Part shown: piece by piece, positions 1 through 6,827 of the stretch
How the letters are laid out: the number at the start of each line of letters is the position of its first letter
How positions within the stretch are numbered: the stretch's first letter is position 1
Assembly (NCBI GenBank): GCA_025936045.1
Contig: JAICUB010000005.1
Span: 124,001-188,000, forward strand
Direction of reading: 5' to 3'
Origin: Polyangiaceae bacterium
Lineage (GTDB): Bacteria; Myxococcota_A; Polyangia; Polyangiales; Polyangiaceae
DNA length: 64,000 nucleotides
Notes under the pieces: generated by a model
The model's input: only the letters and a program-made list of their open reading frames with translations
Database searches by the model: none
What the model was told of the DNA's origin: nothing
Program-made: the position numbers and the translations under genes

Positions 1-1
1 T

Positions 2-145
2 ATCCCTTTTGAGCGGCTCGGCTTGGTCGCGCCGACGATCCCGTTCGGGCAGACGGAGGATATTTGGATGGGAACGGAAGGCAATCTCCACCTGATCCTG
101 CGGCGGTCAATCGTTAGGAACAAACATGGCGTGTGCCTGCGGTGA
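2..145 (+). CDS. 3' end of an unidentified gene (partial)
   Basis: An open frame enters from the left edge and stops with TGA at 143-145, leaving the last 47 residues (ending NKHGVCLR). The other two plus frames close sooner. It lies 88 bases upstream of the AbiEii start on the same strand, where an AbiEi-type antitoxin is usually found, but the residues visible are not diagnostic of any family. The base composition is less GC-rich than the core genes further right, like the AbiEii gene after it. It could also be spurious; the missing upstream sequence would settle it. Confidence 0.35.
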   Translation: MPFERLGLVAPTIPFGQTEDIWMGTEGNLHLILRRSIVRNKHGVCLR

Positions 146-233
146 ACCCGCCTAATTTCGGTCTGCGTCCGACGCAGTGCTCGGTGGCGCGCGGTTCGCG
201 CCGCGTTACAAGACCGCTTTCGGCGATATTAAG

Positions 234-1562
234 ATGATCGGTCGGGACGAAATCGAGCGCGCGGCAGAACTCTTCCAGATCCATCCATCGCATGTGCAGC
301 GGGACTACGTGCACGGGTGGTTGCTCTCTGGACTGTTCTCGTCCAGCGAGCTGGCGTCCCGCCTCGTGCTGAAAGGCGGGAATTGTCTCCGGAAGGGATA
401 CTTTCAAAACTTCAGGTACTCCCGCGATCTCGACTTCACAACACCAGGCGCGCTGGACCACGATCTGCTCGGCAGGGAACTTAACCAAGTCTGCACGCGG
501 GTAAGCGACGCTACCGGAGTGCGATTTGAGCTCGCGCGCACGCGGGTCGATGAAAAACGCGAAGTAGACGAGAAGCGGATTTCTCAAGCTCGCGTCTACT
601 TTCAAGATTTCTATGGAACGGAAACCGAGCTGGTCCTGTCAGTTCGAGTAGACGTCGCCGAATTCGACCGACTGCACCTGCCGCCTGCACGTCAGCCTCT
701 CATCCATCCGTATAGCGACGCGGCGTCTTGCTCGGCGTCGATCTCCTGCGTGAAGCTGGAGGAACTATTGGCAACCAAAATGCGTTGCCTGCTGCAGCGG
801 CGCCACATTGCGGACCTGTTTGATCTCGCGTATTCAACGTACAGCAGTAGCTATTCACTCAATCTCACCGAGTTGCTGGCGGTATTTTTTCGAATCACCG
901 TCTTTCGCGGCGCCGCTGCCGTCGTAAAGGGGCTCTTCCTAGACCTACCCCTCGATGCGCTCGGAAAGTTCTGGGCCAACTACATCGACTGTCCTGCTGA
1001 GGTTCGGTTCTCGTTCGATACTGCAAAGGCCCGGCTACTGGACCTAGTCGAAAAATTACTTCCCGGTAGGGCGGAACGGCATCACTCGACTGTTTTTTTC
1101 CCGTCCGCGATGCGCAATCCGATCATGGAGGCCGCGGACTCTTTGACGATGCTCCGTTTGACATATGACGGGTCCACGAGACTCGTCGAGCCCTATTCTC
1201 TCGTGTTCAAAACCAAGAAAGGGGGCGATTCTCACGAGTACTTGTATGCCTACGACACGACAGGGGGACGCTCCGGGCCCGGGCTGAAGAGCTTTCTGCC
1301 CGGTCGAGTCCACGCATTGGAGAATACTGACCAGAAATTTGAACCGCGCCACGAAGTGCACCTCCGTCAGGCAGGTGGTGCGGAGACAGCCCGGGCATTC
1401 GAGGGGGTTTCACGGCCTGGGGCACAAAGGTCGTCGCGATACGTCGTCGAATGCTCGAACTGTGGAAAGCGGTTCTACCGATCCAAAGCGGGGACCACGA
1501 TCAAGGCACACCTCGATGGCAGCGGCCGGCGATGCAGCGGCCGTCGCGGCTCGTATGTCTGA
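234..1562 (+). CDS. AbiEii/AbiGii-type nucleotidyltransferase toxin with WYL-like and zinc-finger-like C-terminus
   Basis: This is a predicted cytoplasmic nucleotidyltransferase of the AbiEii/AbiGii toxin family, which acts in type IV toxin-antitoxin and phage-abortive systems. The core shows LVLKGGNCLRKGYF followed by YSRDLDFTT (residues about 44-70), the family's glycine box and metal-binding Asp-x-Asp, and then VKLEELLATKMRCLL with RRHIADLFDL near 173-200. The start is ATG 234, because the family typically begins just before such an RDEI helix; GTG 177 would add 19 residues. Unusually, residues about 300-385 resemble a WYL domain (RLVEPYSLVFK, EYLYAYDTTGG, LPGRVHALENTD), and residues about 406-433 hold CSNCGKRF...H...C, a possible C2HC zinc finger. 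Family members are commonly about 250-330 residues; this one is 442. GC is lower than in the core genes. The toxin call is good; the tail domains are inference. Confidence 0.8.
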   Translation: MIGRDEIERAAELFQIHPSHVQRDYVHGWLLSGLFSSSELASRLVLKGGNCLRKGYFQNFRYSRDLDFTTPGALDHDLLGRELNQVCTRVSDATGVRFELARTRVDEKREVDEKRISQARVYFQDFYGTETELVLSVRVDVAEFDRLHLPPARQPLIHPYSDAASCSASISCVKLEELLATKMRCLLQRRHIADLFDLAYSTYSSSYSLNLTELLAVFFRITVFRGAAAVVKGLFLDLPLDALGKFWANYIDCPAEVRFSFDTAKARLLDLVEKLLPGRAERHHSTVFFPSAMRNPIMEAADSLTMLRLTYDGSTRLVEPYSLVFKTKKGGDSHEYLYAYDTTGGRSGPGLKSFLPGRVHALENTDQKFEPRHEVHLRQAGGAETARAFEGVSRPGAQRSSRYVVECSNCGKRFYRSKAGTTIKAHLDGSGRRCSGRRGSYV

Positions 1563-1640
1563 AATTGAACGGCACGAACGGCTCGTTGACGCGGTTGTCG
1601 GTGGCCACGCTCTCGAGGCGCGAAGCGGCGGACCCCGTCG

Positions 1641-2933
1641 TCACTTTTTATGTCCCTTCAAGCGTGTCGGTCGCTTCATCCTTGGCGGCTGGTCCGAGCG
1701 GGGCGACTCGACGAGTGCTTCGGCGATGCGGCGATCACGTTCGAGCTCGCGCTGCAGCTCTTCCTCACTGGGAAGGTACGTCACGTACTTCGCTGCGAAG
1801 AGCTGTTCGTGCTCGTGCAGGATCGAGTAGCGCGCGATGGCCTCGTTCTTCTCGGCGCAGAGGATGAGGCCGATGGTCGGGCCGTCGCCTGGCGTGCGCC
1901 CCTGGGCGTCGAAGAGGCGGACATAGCTGTCCATCTGCCCGACGTCCTGGTGCGTGAGCTTGCCGAGCTTGAGGTCGACGAGCAGGTAGCACTTGAGAAT
2001 GACGTTGTAGAAGACGAGGTCGATGAAGAAATCCTCGTCCTCGAACGTGATGCGCTTTTGGCGCGCGACGAACGCGAAGCCCTTGCCCAGCTCGAGGAGG
2101 AACTGGGACAGCTTGCTGATGATAGCGGTCTCGAGGTCGCTCTCGCGCAGCAGTTCGCCGTGCGGGAGGTCGAAGAGGTCCATCACCACTGGGTCCTTGA
2201 GCGCATCGATCGGGCGCTCGACGACCTGACCTCGCCGCGCAAGGTCCATCACGCCCTCTTTGTTGCGGCTCTTCCGAAGACGTAGATGGAGCTGCGTGAA
2301 GATCTGCCGCTCCAGGTTCTCGACAGTCCAATTCTCGCTGGCCGCCTCGACCTCGTAGAACGTGCGTATGGACGCGTCGTCCACCTTGAGCAGTGCTCGG
2401 TAGTGCGACCACGAGAGGCGGCTCGAGAAACCTGACCCGGACTTCGCGCCGCGGGTCACGGATTTGGCAGACGACGTGTGCCGAATTGCCAACGCGGCTC
2501 GCTCCGGAGGCCCAACGAGATTTGGCACACGACCTGTGCCAAATTCGCCGTCGTCGATCGTCGGCGACCGGTCCGCGAATGTCAGGTAAAAGCTGCGGAA
2601 ATAGCGCAAGTTCCTGGCCGAGTAGCCCCGGCCGACGCGCGGCTGGATCTGTTGCGACAGGTCGCTGATGACTTGCTCGCCGTACTCGGCCCGCGCCGAC
2701 CCCTTTTGAACGTATTCGACAATCTCTCGCCCGACGTGCCACGCGGCGAGCACCGCCGAGCTGTTCACGGCTCGGGCGACGTTAGTCTGCGCCGTCTCGA
2801 TGATTTCCACTACGCGCTCCACGAGCGCGGCGAGGTCGCCCGATAAAGCGAGCGCTTTGGAACCCGTCCGCACCGCGGGGGCCTTCTTGGCCTTCGCCCG
2901 CACGGGCGTGTTCTTCGCGCGCTTCGTAGTCAC
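1641..2933 (-). CDS. YhcG-type (DUF1016) PDDEXK nuclease family protein
   Basis: Predicted DNA nuclease of the DUF1016/YhcG family, often found on mobile islands and beside restriction systems. The N-terminal DUF1016 helical domain includes AAWHVGREIVEYVQ and YSARNLRYFRSFYLTF. The C-terminal nuclease core has FEDEDFFIDLVFYN and YLLVDLKLG, giving the Asp and Asp-x-Lys of a PDDEXK site, then QMDSYVRLFD and GLILCAEKN. Between the two domains a non-conserved stretch is encoded by two copies of a palindromic element (2462-2486 and 2520-2544) that keep the frame open. The start is uncertain: GTG 2933 gives a Lys-rich N-terminus, and TTG 2957 would add eight residues. It is convergent with the AbiEii gene, 78 bases apart. 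Its target and partner genes are unknown. Confidence 0.85.
   Translation of the reverse strand: MTTKRAKNTPVRAKAKKAPAVRTGSKALALSGDLAALVERVVEIIETAQTNVARAVNSSAVLAAWHVGREIVEYVQKGSARAEYGEQVISDLSQQIQPRVGRGYSARNLRYFRSFYLTFADRSPTIDDGEFGTGRVPNLVGPPERAALAIRHTSSAKSVTRGAKSGSGFSSRLSWSHYRALLKVDDASIRTFYEVEAASENWTVENLERQIFTQLHLRLRKSRNKEGVMDLARRGQVVERPIDALKDPVVMDLFDLPHGELLRESDLETAIISKLSQFLLELGKGFAFVARQKRITFEDEDFFIDLVFYNVILKCYLLVDLKLGKLTHQDVGQMDSYVRLFDAQGRTPGDGPTIGLILCAEKNEAIARYSILHEHEQLFAAKYVTYLPSEEELQRELERDRRIAEALVESPRSDQPPRMKRPTRLKGHKK
2462..2486. repeat. Imperfect copy of a short palindromic element inside a coding region
   Basis: Two 10-base arms, ATTTGGCAGA and TGTGCCGAAT, flank the 5-base centre CGACG. 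The arms have two mismatches as an inverted repeat. It has the same layout as the perfect copy 58 bases downstream and lies in frame within the YhcG-type nuclease gene. Confidence 0.7.
2520..2544. repeat. Perfect palindromic element inside a coding region
   Basis: The arms ATTTGGCACA and TGTGCCAAAT are exact reverse complements around the centre CGACC. It is locally AT-richer than its surroundings. It shares arm length, spacing and most bases with the copy at 2462-2486, so the two look like members of one dispersed family that expanded inside the gene. Confidence 0.8.
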
Positions 2934-3038
2934 GGGTCCACCAGCAAGCCTCGCCAAGGTACATCAACCGCGAAGCGCGCGGGAGATGAGATAGATAGCT
3001 GGCATCTTAGCTTTACAACCACGGCCGCCCGGCGACGC

Positions 3039-3057
3039 TGCCAGGTGGAATCTGGCA
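3039..3057. promoter_or_regulatory. Candidate operator (inverted repeat)
   Basis: TGCCAG (3039-3044) and CTGGCA (3052-3057) form a perfect six-base inverted repeat with a seven-base spacer. It lies just upstream of the -35 box of the small regulator at 3098, a usual place for autoregulation by a ribbon-helix-helix protein. Function is inferred from position only. Confidence 0.35.
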
Positions 3058-3061
3058 TGGA

Positions 3062-3089
3062 TTGACGATGCGCATCTCATGTGCATAAT
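3062..3089 (+). promoter_or_regulatory. Near-consensus sigma-70-type promoter with palindrome in the spacer
   Basis: TTGACG (3062-3067) and CATAAT (3084-3089) each match the sigma-70 consensus at five of six bases and are 16 bases apart. The spacer and the start of the -10 box carry an imperfect palindrome, ATGCGCA (3068-3074) with TGTGCAT (3080-3086). A start site about seven bases past the -10 box falls next to the ATG at 3098, so the mRNA would be leaderless or nearly so. Confidence 0.5.
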
Positions 3090-3097
3090 GGACCCCG

Positions 3098-3268
3098 ATG
3101 GTCCACCGGGACAAGCGGCTTCACATGCTGCTCTCGCAAGAAGAGTGGCAGACCCTCCAAGATCTGGCCGAGCGCGACGGGATCACCCCGAGCGACTGGG
3201 TCCGGTTGAGGATTCGTGAAGCCGCCGGCCCGGCACGGCTGTCGAAACGACCGAAACCCAGACGATAG
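3098..3268 (+). CDS. Small ribbon-helix-helix-like protein, 56 aa
   Basis: A 56-residue basic protein (MVHRDKRLHMLLSQEEWQTL, ending KRPKPRR). The short strand RLHMLLSQEEW followed by two helices (LQDLAERDGI, SDWVRLRIREAA) fits the ribbon-helix-helix fold used by small DNA-binding regulators and antitoxins. No Shine-Dalgarno sequence precedes ATG 3098; instead a near-consensus promoter ends nine bases upstream. It sits 67 bases before another small gene on the same strand and probably shares its transcript. Palindromes at 3039-3057 and 3068-3086 are candidate binding sites. The fold is inferred from residue pattern; no partner toxin is recognisable. Confidence 0.65.
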   Translation: MVHRDKRLHMLLSQEEWQTLQDLAERDGITPSDWVRLRIREAAGPARLSKRPKPRR

Positions 3269-3335
3269 ACAAGAATGGTGGGGCCCGCGGCGCTGCTAAC
3301 GCCCGGACCCCTGGCCACCGAAAGGAGCACTTTCG

Positions 3336-3605
3336 ATGACGAACAAGACCGTAGTCCATGCCCTGCAGGGCGAGCTAGCGCACCGCATGAATCAGGCCGC
3401 CCGCGCGGTCGATCTGCTTCGGAACGCCGCGGACCGGCTGGAGGCGGAGGCGCCGGACGAGTCGCGCTCCGAGCAGGCGGCGCGACTCCGTGGGTCGAGC
3501 GTGCTCGCCCACACGGCAGCGCTTGAGCTCGCGACAACGTCCGGATGGATCGAGGCGCTGGCTTCGGCGGAGAATAACGACGTCGAGTCCGAACCGTGGC
3601 CATGA
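3336..3605 (+). CDS. Hypothetical protein, 89 aa
   Basis: An 89-residue soluble protein that is mostly helical and rich in Ala, Glu and Arg (MTNKTVVHALQGELAHRMNQ). A strong ribosome binding site, AAAGGAG, lies nine bases before ATG 3336, which supports real translation. It follows the small regulator on the same strand and could be its operon partner. No family is recognised and no membrane segment is visible. Confidence 0.6.
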   Translation: MTNKTVVHALQGELAHRMNQAARAVDLLRNAADRLEAEAPDESRSEQAARLRGSSVLAHTAALELATTSGWIEALASAENNDVESEPWP

Positions 3606-3702
3606 CTTTTGTGGCGGAGGTCGCTGCCGCCGGCCCGTTCAATAGGGCGGAGCGCGCAAGACCTCGCGGATCAGGAACCCTGACGCCCGCACGAGCCGGG
3701 TG

Positions 3703-4317
3703 TCAGGGGATACGCACGACAAGGCGTCCCCTCGCGTCGCGAATGCGATGCACGACCAAACCGCGTGACCGCGCCGCCTCGAGCAGCTCGTTCCAGCCCT
3801 CGGGCGTGGTCGGCCATTCGCGCGCGGGTCCCCGCGTGCGAATGCGCCGGCGGGTGATGAGCGCGGTCGCGAGGCCCGTGCATTCGGCGATGCGGAGGGC
3901 CATGAGGCTCTCCGAGACGACGAATGCGCGGCTGAGCTGCGGAATTTCGTCGCCGAGTGCGCGCTTGGCCTCGCGGAACGCGGGGCGGGGCACGCAGACT
4001 GCAGCGGCGATCGCGCGGGCAAGGTCTTCGCAGTCGGCATGGTCGTATCCGCCGCGGCGGAGGTGCCACTCGCCGATTTCGTGCGCGGCGGCGTGGTTGA
4101 GCTGGCGTGGATTGAGGCCGGCGCGAACGCGAATGATGGACTTGGTTCCGTTCCATTCGAGCGCGCTGTTTCCCGGCAGTGTGCGGTGCGGAACGATTTG
4201 GATGCAGCTTCGGCCGAGGATGGCGGTCGCAAGTCGAACGCCACCGCAGGGCTCGCTCGGGGCGAGGCGGGCCCGCTCGAAGAGTTCGTGCACCGAGTTT
4301 TCGACGAAAGCGTTCAT
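3703..4317 (-). CDS. ImmA/IrrE-type metallopeptidase
   Basis: Predicted zinc protease of the ImmA/IrrE (DUF955) family, whose members cleave Xre-type repressors to release mobile-element or stress genes. The signature is HEIGEWHL, an HExxE/H-type zinc site, preceded by NPRQLNHAAA and followed by an Ala-rich helix (EDLARAIAAAVCVPRPAF) that usually supplies the third ligand. ATG 4317 is preferred over ATG 4350, since NAFVENSVHELFERA resembles the usual N-terminal helix. The product is 204 residues, within the family range. It follows an Xre-type regulator gene on the same strand by 132 bases, the arrangement of ImmR-ImmA pairs. The C-terminus (LVVHRIRDARGRLVVRI) is short and basic. Confidence 0.85.
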   Translation of the reverse strand: MNAFVENSVHELFERARLAPSEPCGGVRLATAILGRSCIQIVPHRTLPGNSALEWNGTKSIIRVRAGLNPRQLNHAAAHEIGEWHLRRGGYDHADCEDLARAIAAAVCVPRPAFREAKRALGDEIPQLSRAFVVSESLMALRIAECTGLATALITRRRIRTRGPAREWPTTPEGWNELLEAARSRGLVVHRIRDARGRLVVRIP

Positions 4318-4449
4318 GCGCCCGCCCGCTCCTCTACCGACTTGGTGCATGCAATCGCAGTGAACGTTCAGAGCGACGGCGCGCAGAGCAGCGCCGTTTC
4401 GCGAGCCTCCCGGTTGCCCGCGACCACACGCACCAATGCTGTGAGAAGC

Positions 4450-4971
4450 CTAGCGCGACCTGGAGCGTTCGACACGTCGTCGACCGCCGGCTTTGGGCCA
4501 GCCGGGACGCACTTGCTCTAACGCCCAGGAGGTATCCGTCTTGTTCCCGCGCTTGGCAAACTGCTCGTCCATCATCATCTTGAGCCAGCGCTCGGAGCCG
4601 GGATCGCCGTCGAAGCGCAGCGATGAGGCGAGCACGGCGCGAATCTGCTGGAGCGGTACGCCATCGAGGTACGCGGCGCGGGCAGCCAGAATGCGGCTCG
4701 GGTACCGGCGTTCTTGTTCGTCGACCAGTTCGACCGGCATGCCCGCACCCAGGATGTCTTCAACCGAACGATTCAGCAGAGCCGCAACACGCAAGACGAG
4801 CGCCGCGCTGCCGCCGACTTCGCCGTCGAGGAACTTGGAGAGGTTGCCTTGGGCGATGCCGAGGAGTTTGGCCAAGGGAACTTGCTTGGGGATGCGCGTG
4901 CAAAGTTCTGTACGTATGATGCGCCGGAGACGCACGTTCTGTTCATCGGTGAGGTGGGCGTTCCGGGTCAT
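4450..4971 (-). CDS. Xre-type helix-turn-helix regulator
   Basis: A 173-residue DNA-binding protein. Residues about 30-77 (VPLAKLLGIAQGNLSKFLDG, then VLRVAALLNRSVEDIL) form a Cro/cI-type helix-turn-helix. The C-terminal half (RILAARAAYLDGVPLQQIRA onward) is helical and ends in a basic tail; it is not a known ligand domain. The gene precedes the ImmA/IrrE-type protease on the same strand, suggesting a repressor inactivated by proteolysis. A promoter with a perfect TATAAT box lies upstream (5019-5047). ATG 4971 has no strong ribosome binding site. Confidence 0.8.
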   Translation of the reverse strand: MTRNAHLTDEQNVRLRRIIRTELCTRIPKQVPLAKLLGIAQGNLSKFLDGEVGGSAALVLRVAALLNRSVEDILGAGMPVELVDEQERRYPSRILAARAAYLDGVPLQQIRAVLASSLRFDGDPGSERWLKMMMDEQFAKRGNKTDTSWALEQVRPGWPKAGGRRRVERSRSR

Positions 4972-5018
4972 CTCAAGAAAATCGTCCTGGGTCGGGAATG
5001 AAGATCGAGGTTGCGGGA

Positions 5019-5047
5019 ATTATATACGCGAGCATACTAAGGGACAA
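5019..5047 (-). promoter_or_regulatory. Promoter of the Xre-type regulator
   Basis: On the minus strand TTGTCC (5047-5042) and TATAAT (5024-5019) are separated by 17 bases. The -10 box is a perfect consensus and the spacing is ideal; the -35 box matches four of six. The spacer carries an imperfect dyad (TATGC..GTATA) that may be an operator. Transcription should start near 5012, giving a leader of about 40 bases. Confidence 0.6.
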
Positions 5048-5171
5048 GAGCCGATGGCTGGGACCCACCAAGGCGGAGACGACGAGCGGCCATCGAGCCC
5101 GACTATGCTCGGGTTTTGCCCCCCAGCTCCCTCGCTCAAGGGAGCGTTGAGGGCATCAGTTCCGGGCCGCA

Positions 5172-5471
5172 GTGTCGTCAAATTGCGGCACGGGGAGCGT
5201 CTCCGCCGACGAGTCGTGCCCGGCCGGTCGCGTCCTCCGCCGCTTCCAGCTAAAGGACGACGAGAACGTGTGGGCCGACGTCACTGGTCAGCATGTCTTC
5301 GAGAGCTTCTCGCGCGTGCGTCCGAAGCTGAACGGCGCCGCGTTCAGTGAGGTCCGTTGGGACGTGCTTCCTGGACCGCTACGTGAAGAAGCAACTGTGC
5401 TGGCGCCGTTGTCACCTGAGGTGGTGAGGAAGGTGCGCCGCCGGTTGCGCGCGCAAGGGGTGAGGATTTGA
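5172..5471 (+). CDS. Hypothetical protein preceding the integrase
   Basis: A 99-residue frame starting with GTG 5172 and ending RRRLRAQGVRI. Its TGA stop overlaps the TTG start of the integrase (TTGA), which suggests translational coupling. The sequence is basic near the C-terminus and matches no excisionase or other family I recognise. The N-terminal part (MSSNCGTGSVSADESCP) looks low in information, so the true start may be later. It could be a decayed element gene. Confidence 0.4.
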   Translation: MSSNCGTGSVSADESCPAGRVLRRFQLKDDENVWADVTGQHVFESFSRVRPKLNGAAFSEVRWDVLPGPLREEATVLAPLSPEVVRKVRRRLRAQGVRI

Positions 5472-6622
5472 AGCACCGAGCGATCACCCCCGAAGAGCAT
5501 CCGAAGGGCTCGGGCTTTTTCCGTGCGCGCGTGCGCATCGACGGCAAGCTCAAGACGATCACGGAGCCGCGTTCGTCTTTGCTCGAGGCGCTCGAGTCGA
5601 TCCGAGCGTTCGAGGAGATGCGTTCGGCGAGCGAGGTGCGTCAGGGCGTTACGCTCTCGAGCTTCGGCAAGGGCGCGCTCGATCGGCGCGAAAATCGTGG
5701 GATCGGCGGCATTCGCCAGGAGCGGAGCCGATGGTCGCTGATGGTCGACCGCGATCCCATCGGCGCGCTCGCCATCAAGACGCTCGAGCGCAGCGATCTC
5801 CTCGACTGGCTCGACCGCTGGGCGAAGAAGGACGTGCAGACGCGGCGTAACGCGCTGAACCTCGTCCGAAAGGTTCTCGACGAAGCGCTCGATCGCGGTC
5901 TCTGCAAACGCAACGTCGCCCGCGAAGTGAAGGTCGAGAAGGCGGGACGTGCGCGCGACTTCGACGAGTTCGGCGGCGTCCTCTTCCCGCACGAGCAGGC
6001 GGCGCTGTTGGAAGCAATCCCCGCCAACCACCGCGACCGCGACAGCGTGCTCTTCGGACTCTATGGCGGACTACGTCAGGGCTCCCACTGGGCGCTCCGG
6101 GTCGAGGATTGCAGCGACCCCAAGCGCATCCGGCTGAGCACCCACAAAAGCCGCCGCCCGCGCTGGCTGCGACCCCTGACGCCCGCCCGCGAAGCCCCTT
6201 CAGCGCTCCCTCAAGCGTGCCCGAGCAATCGGCTCGGATTTCGCGTTCCCGGCACCCCGTGGGGAACGGCAGCGGAAGATCCCCAAGGAGTGGCGCGCCT
6301 GGCTCAAGGCCGCCGGCATCACCCGTCGCGTGCGCTGGCACGACCTCCGTCACACGTGCGCGACCTCACTACTCGCGGGTTGGTGGGCGGCCGCAAGTGG
6401 TCGCTCGATGAGGTGTGTTCATATCTCCACCACTCGAGCACGAAGGTGACGGAGCGCTACGCGCGCTTCCTCGAAGAGACTCTGCTCACTGCGATCGACG
6501 AAACCAAGTTCCCCGAACGTTCCCCAGTCGTCACGACCGAAGAAGCGCAAGTCTTGGATATTGTTGAGAGGCGCGGATCGGATTCGAACCGACGTGTGAC
6601 GGTTTTGCAAACCGTTGCCTAA
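5468..6622 (+). pseudogene. Tyrosine site-specific recombinase, disrupted by two frameshifts
   Basis: This is the integrase of the island. The N-terminal arm-binding part has GSGFFRARVRIDGKLKTITE, a core-binding helical domain follows, and the catalytic Arg box is GLYGGLRQGSHWALRVEDC. Near 6197 the frame changes: the His-Leu-Arg box WHDLRHTCATSLL is read only in a second frame (codons in phase with 6339). Near 6385 the first frame resumes with WSLDEVCSYLHHSSTKVTERYARFL, which holds the nucleophilic Tyr. The uninterrupted frame therefore encodes a nonsense middle of about 60 residues lacking the HxLRH box. Either two real indels inactivated it or the region has sequence errors. The reading frame runs across the tRNA-Cys 3' end, which supplies its TAA stop. 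The start is TTG 5468. Confidence 0.8.
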
Positions 6623-6640
6623 CCGCTTGGCTACCGCGCC
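6569..6640 (-). tRNA. tRNA-Cys (GCA)
   Basis: Reading the minus strand from 6640, a seven-base acceptor stem GGCGCGG pairs with CCGCGCC at the end. The D arm, an anticodon loop TTTGCAA with anticodon GCA, and a T arm containing GGTTCGAATCC are all present. CCA is not encoded. Its 3' end lies on the island side, next to the integrase, and is the likely attachment site. Confidence 0.95.
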
Positions 6641-6827
6641 GAAGGTATTTGTTGAGTCGAAGGGGCTTGCCCGCTCGAGGGCGGCGGATAGTACCCCTCG
6701 CGAAGCTCACGTCAACGGCGTTCGCGGCTCGAACGGGACGAAATTAGACCGAATTGGCGCGTCCGGGCGACGGGAGCGTAAACTCGGGAGGCCGTCTTGG
6801 GTCGACCCCGGGAGGTGCCGGCTTGCC

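Noticed and set aside
1339..1867. Overlapping plus-strand frames at the end of the AbiEii gene and into the nuclease gene
   Set aside because: They have no ribosome binding site or domain and overlap two well-supported genes.
5100..5160. Possible terminator hairpin (CTCCCT...AGGGAG) before the 5172 frame
   Set aside because: The stem is only six bases, with no T-run, and it lies upstream of a gene rather than after one.
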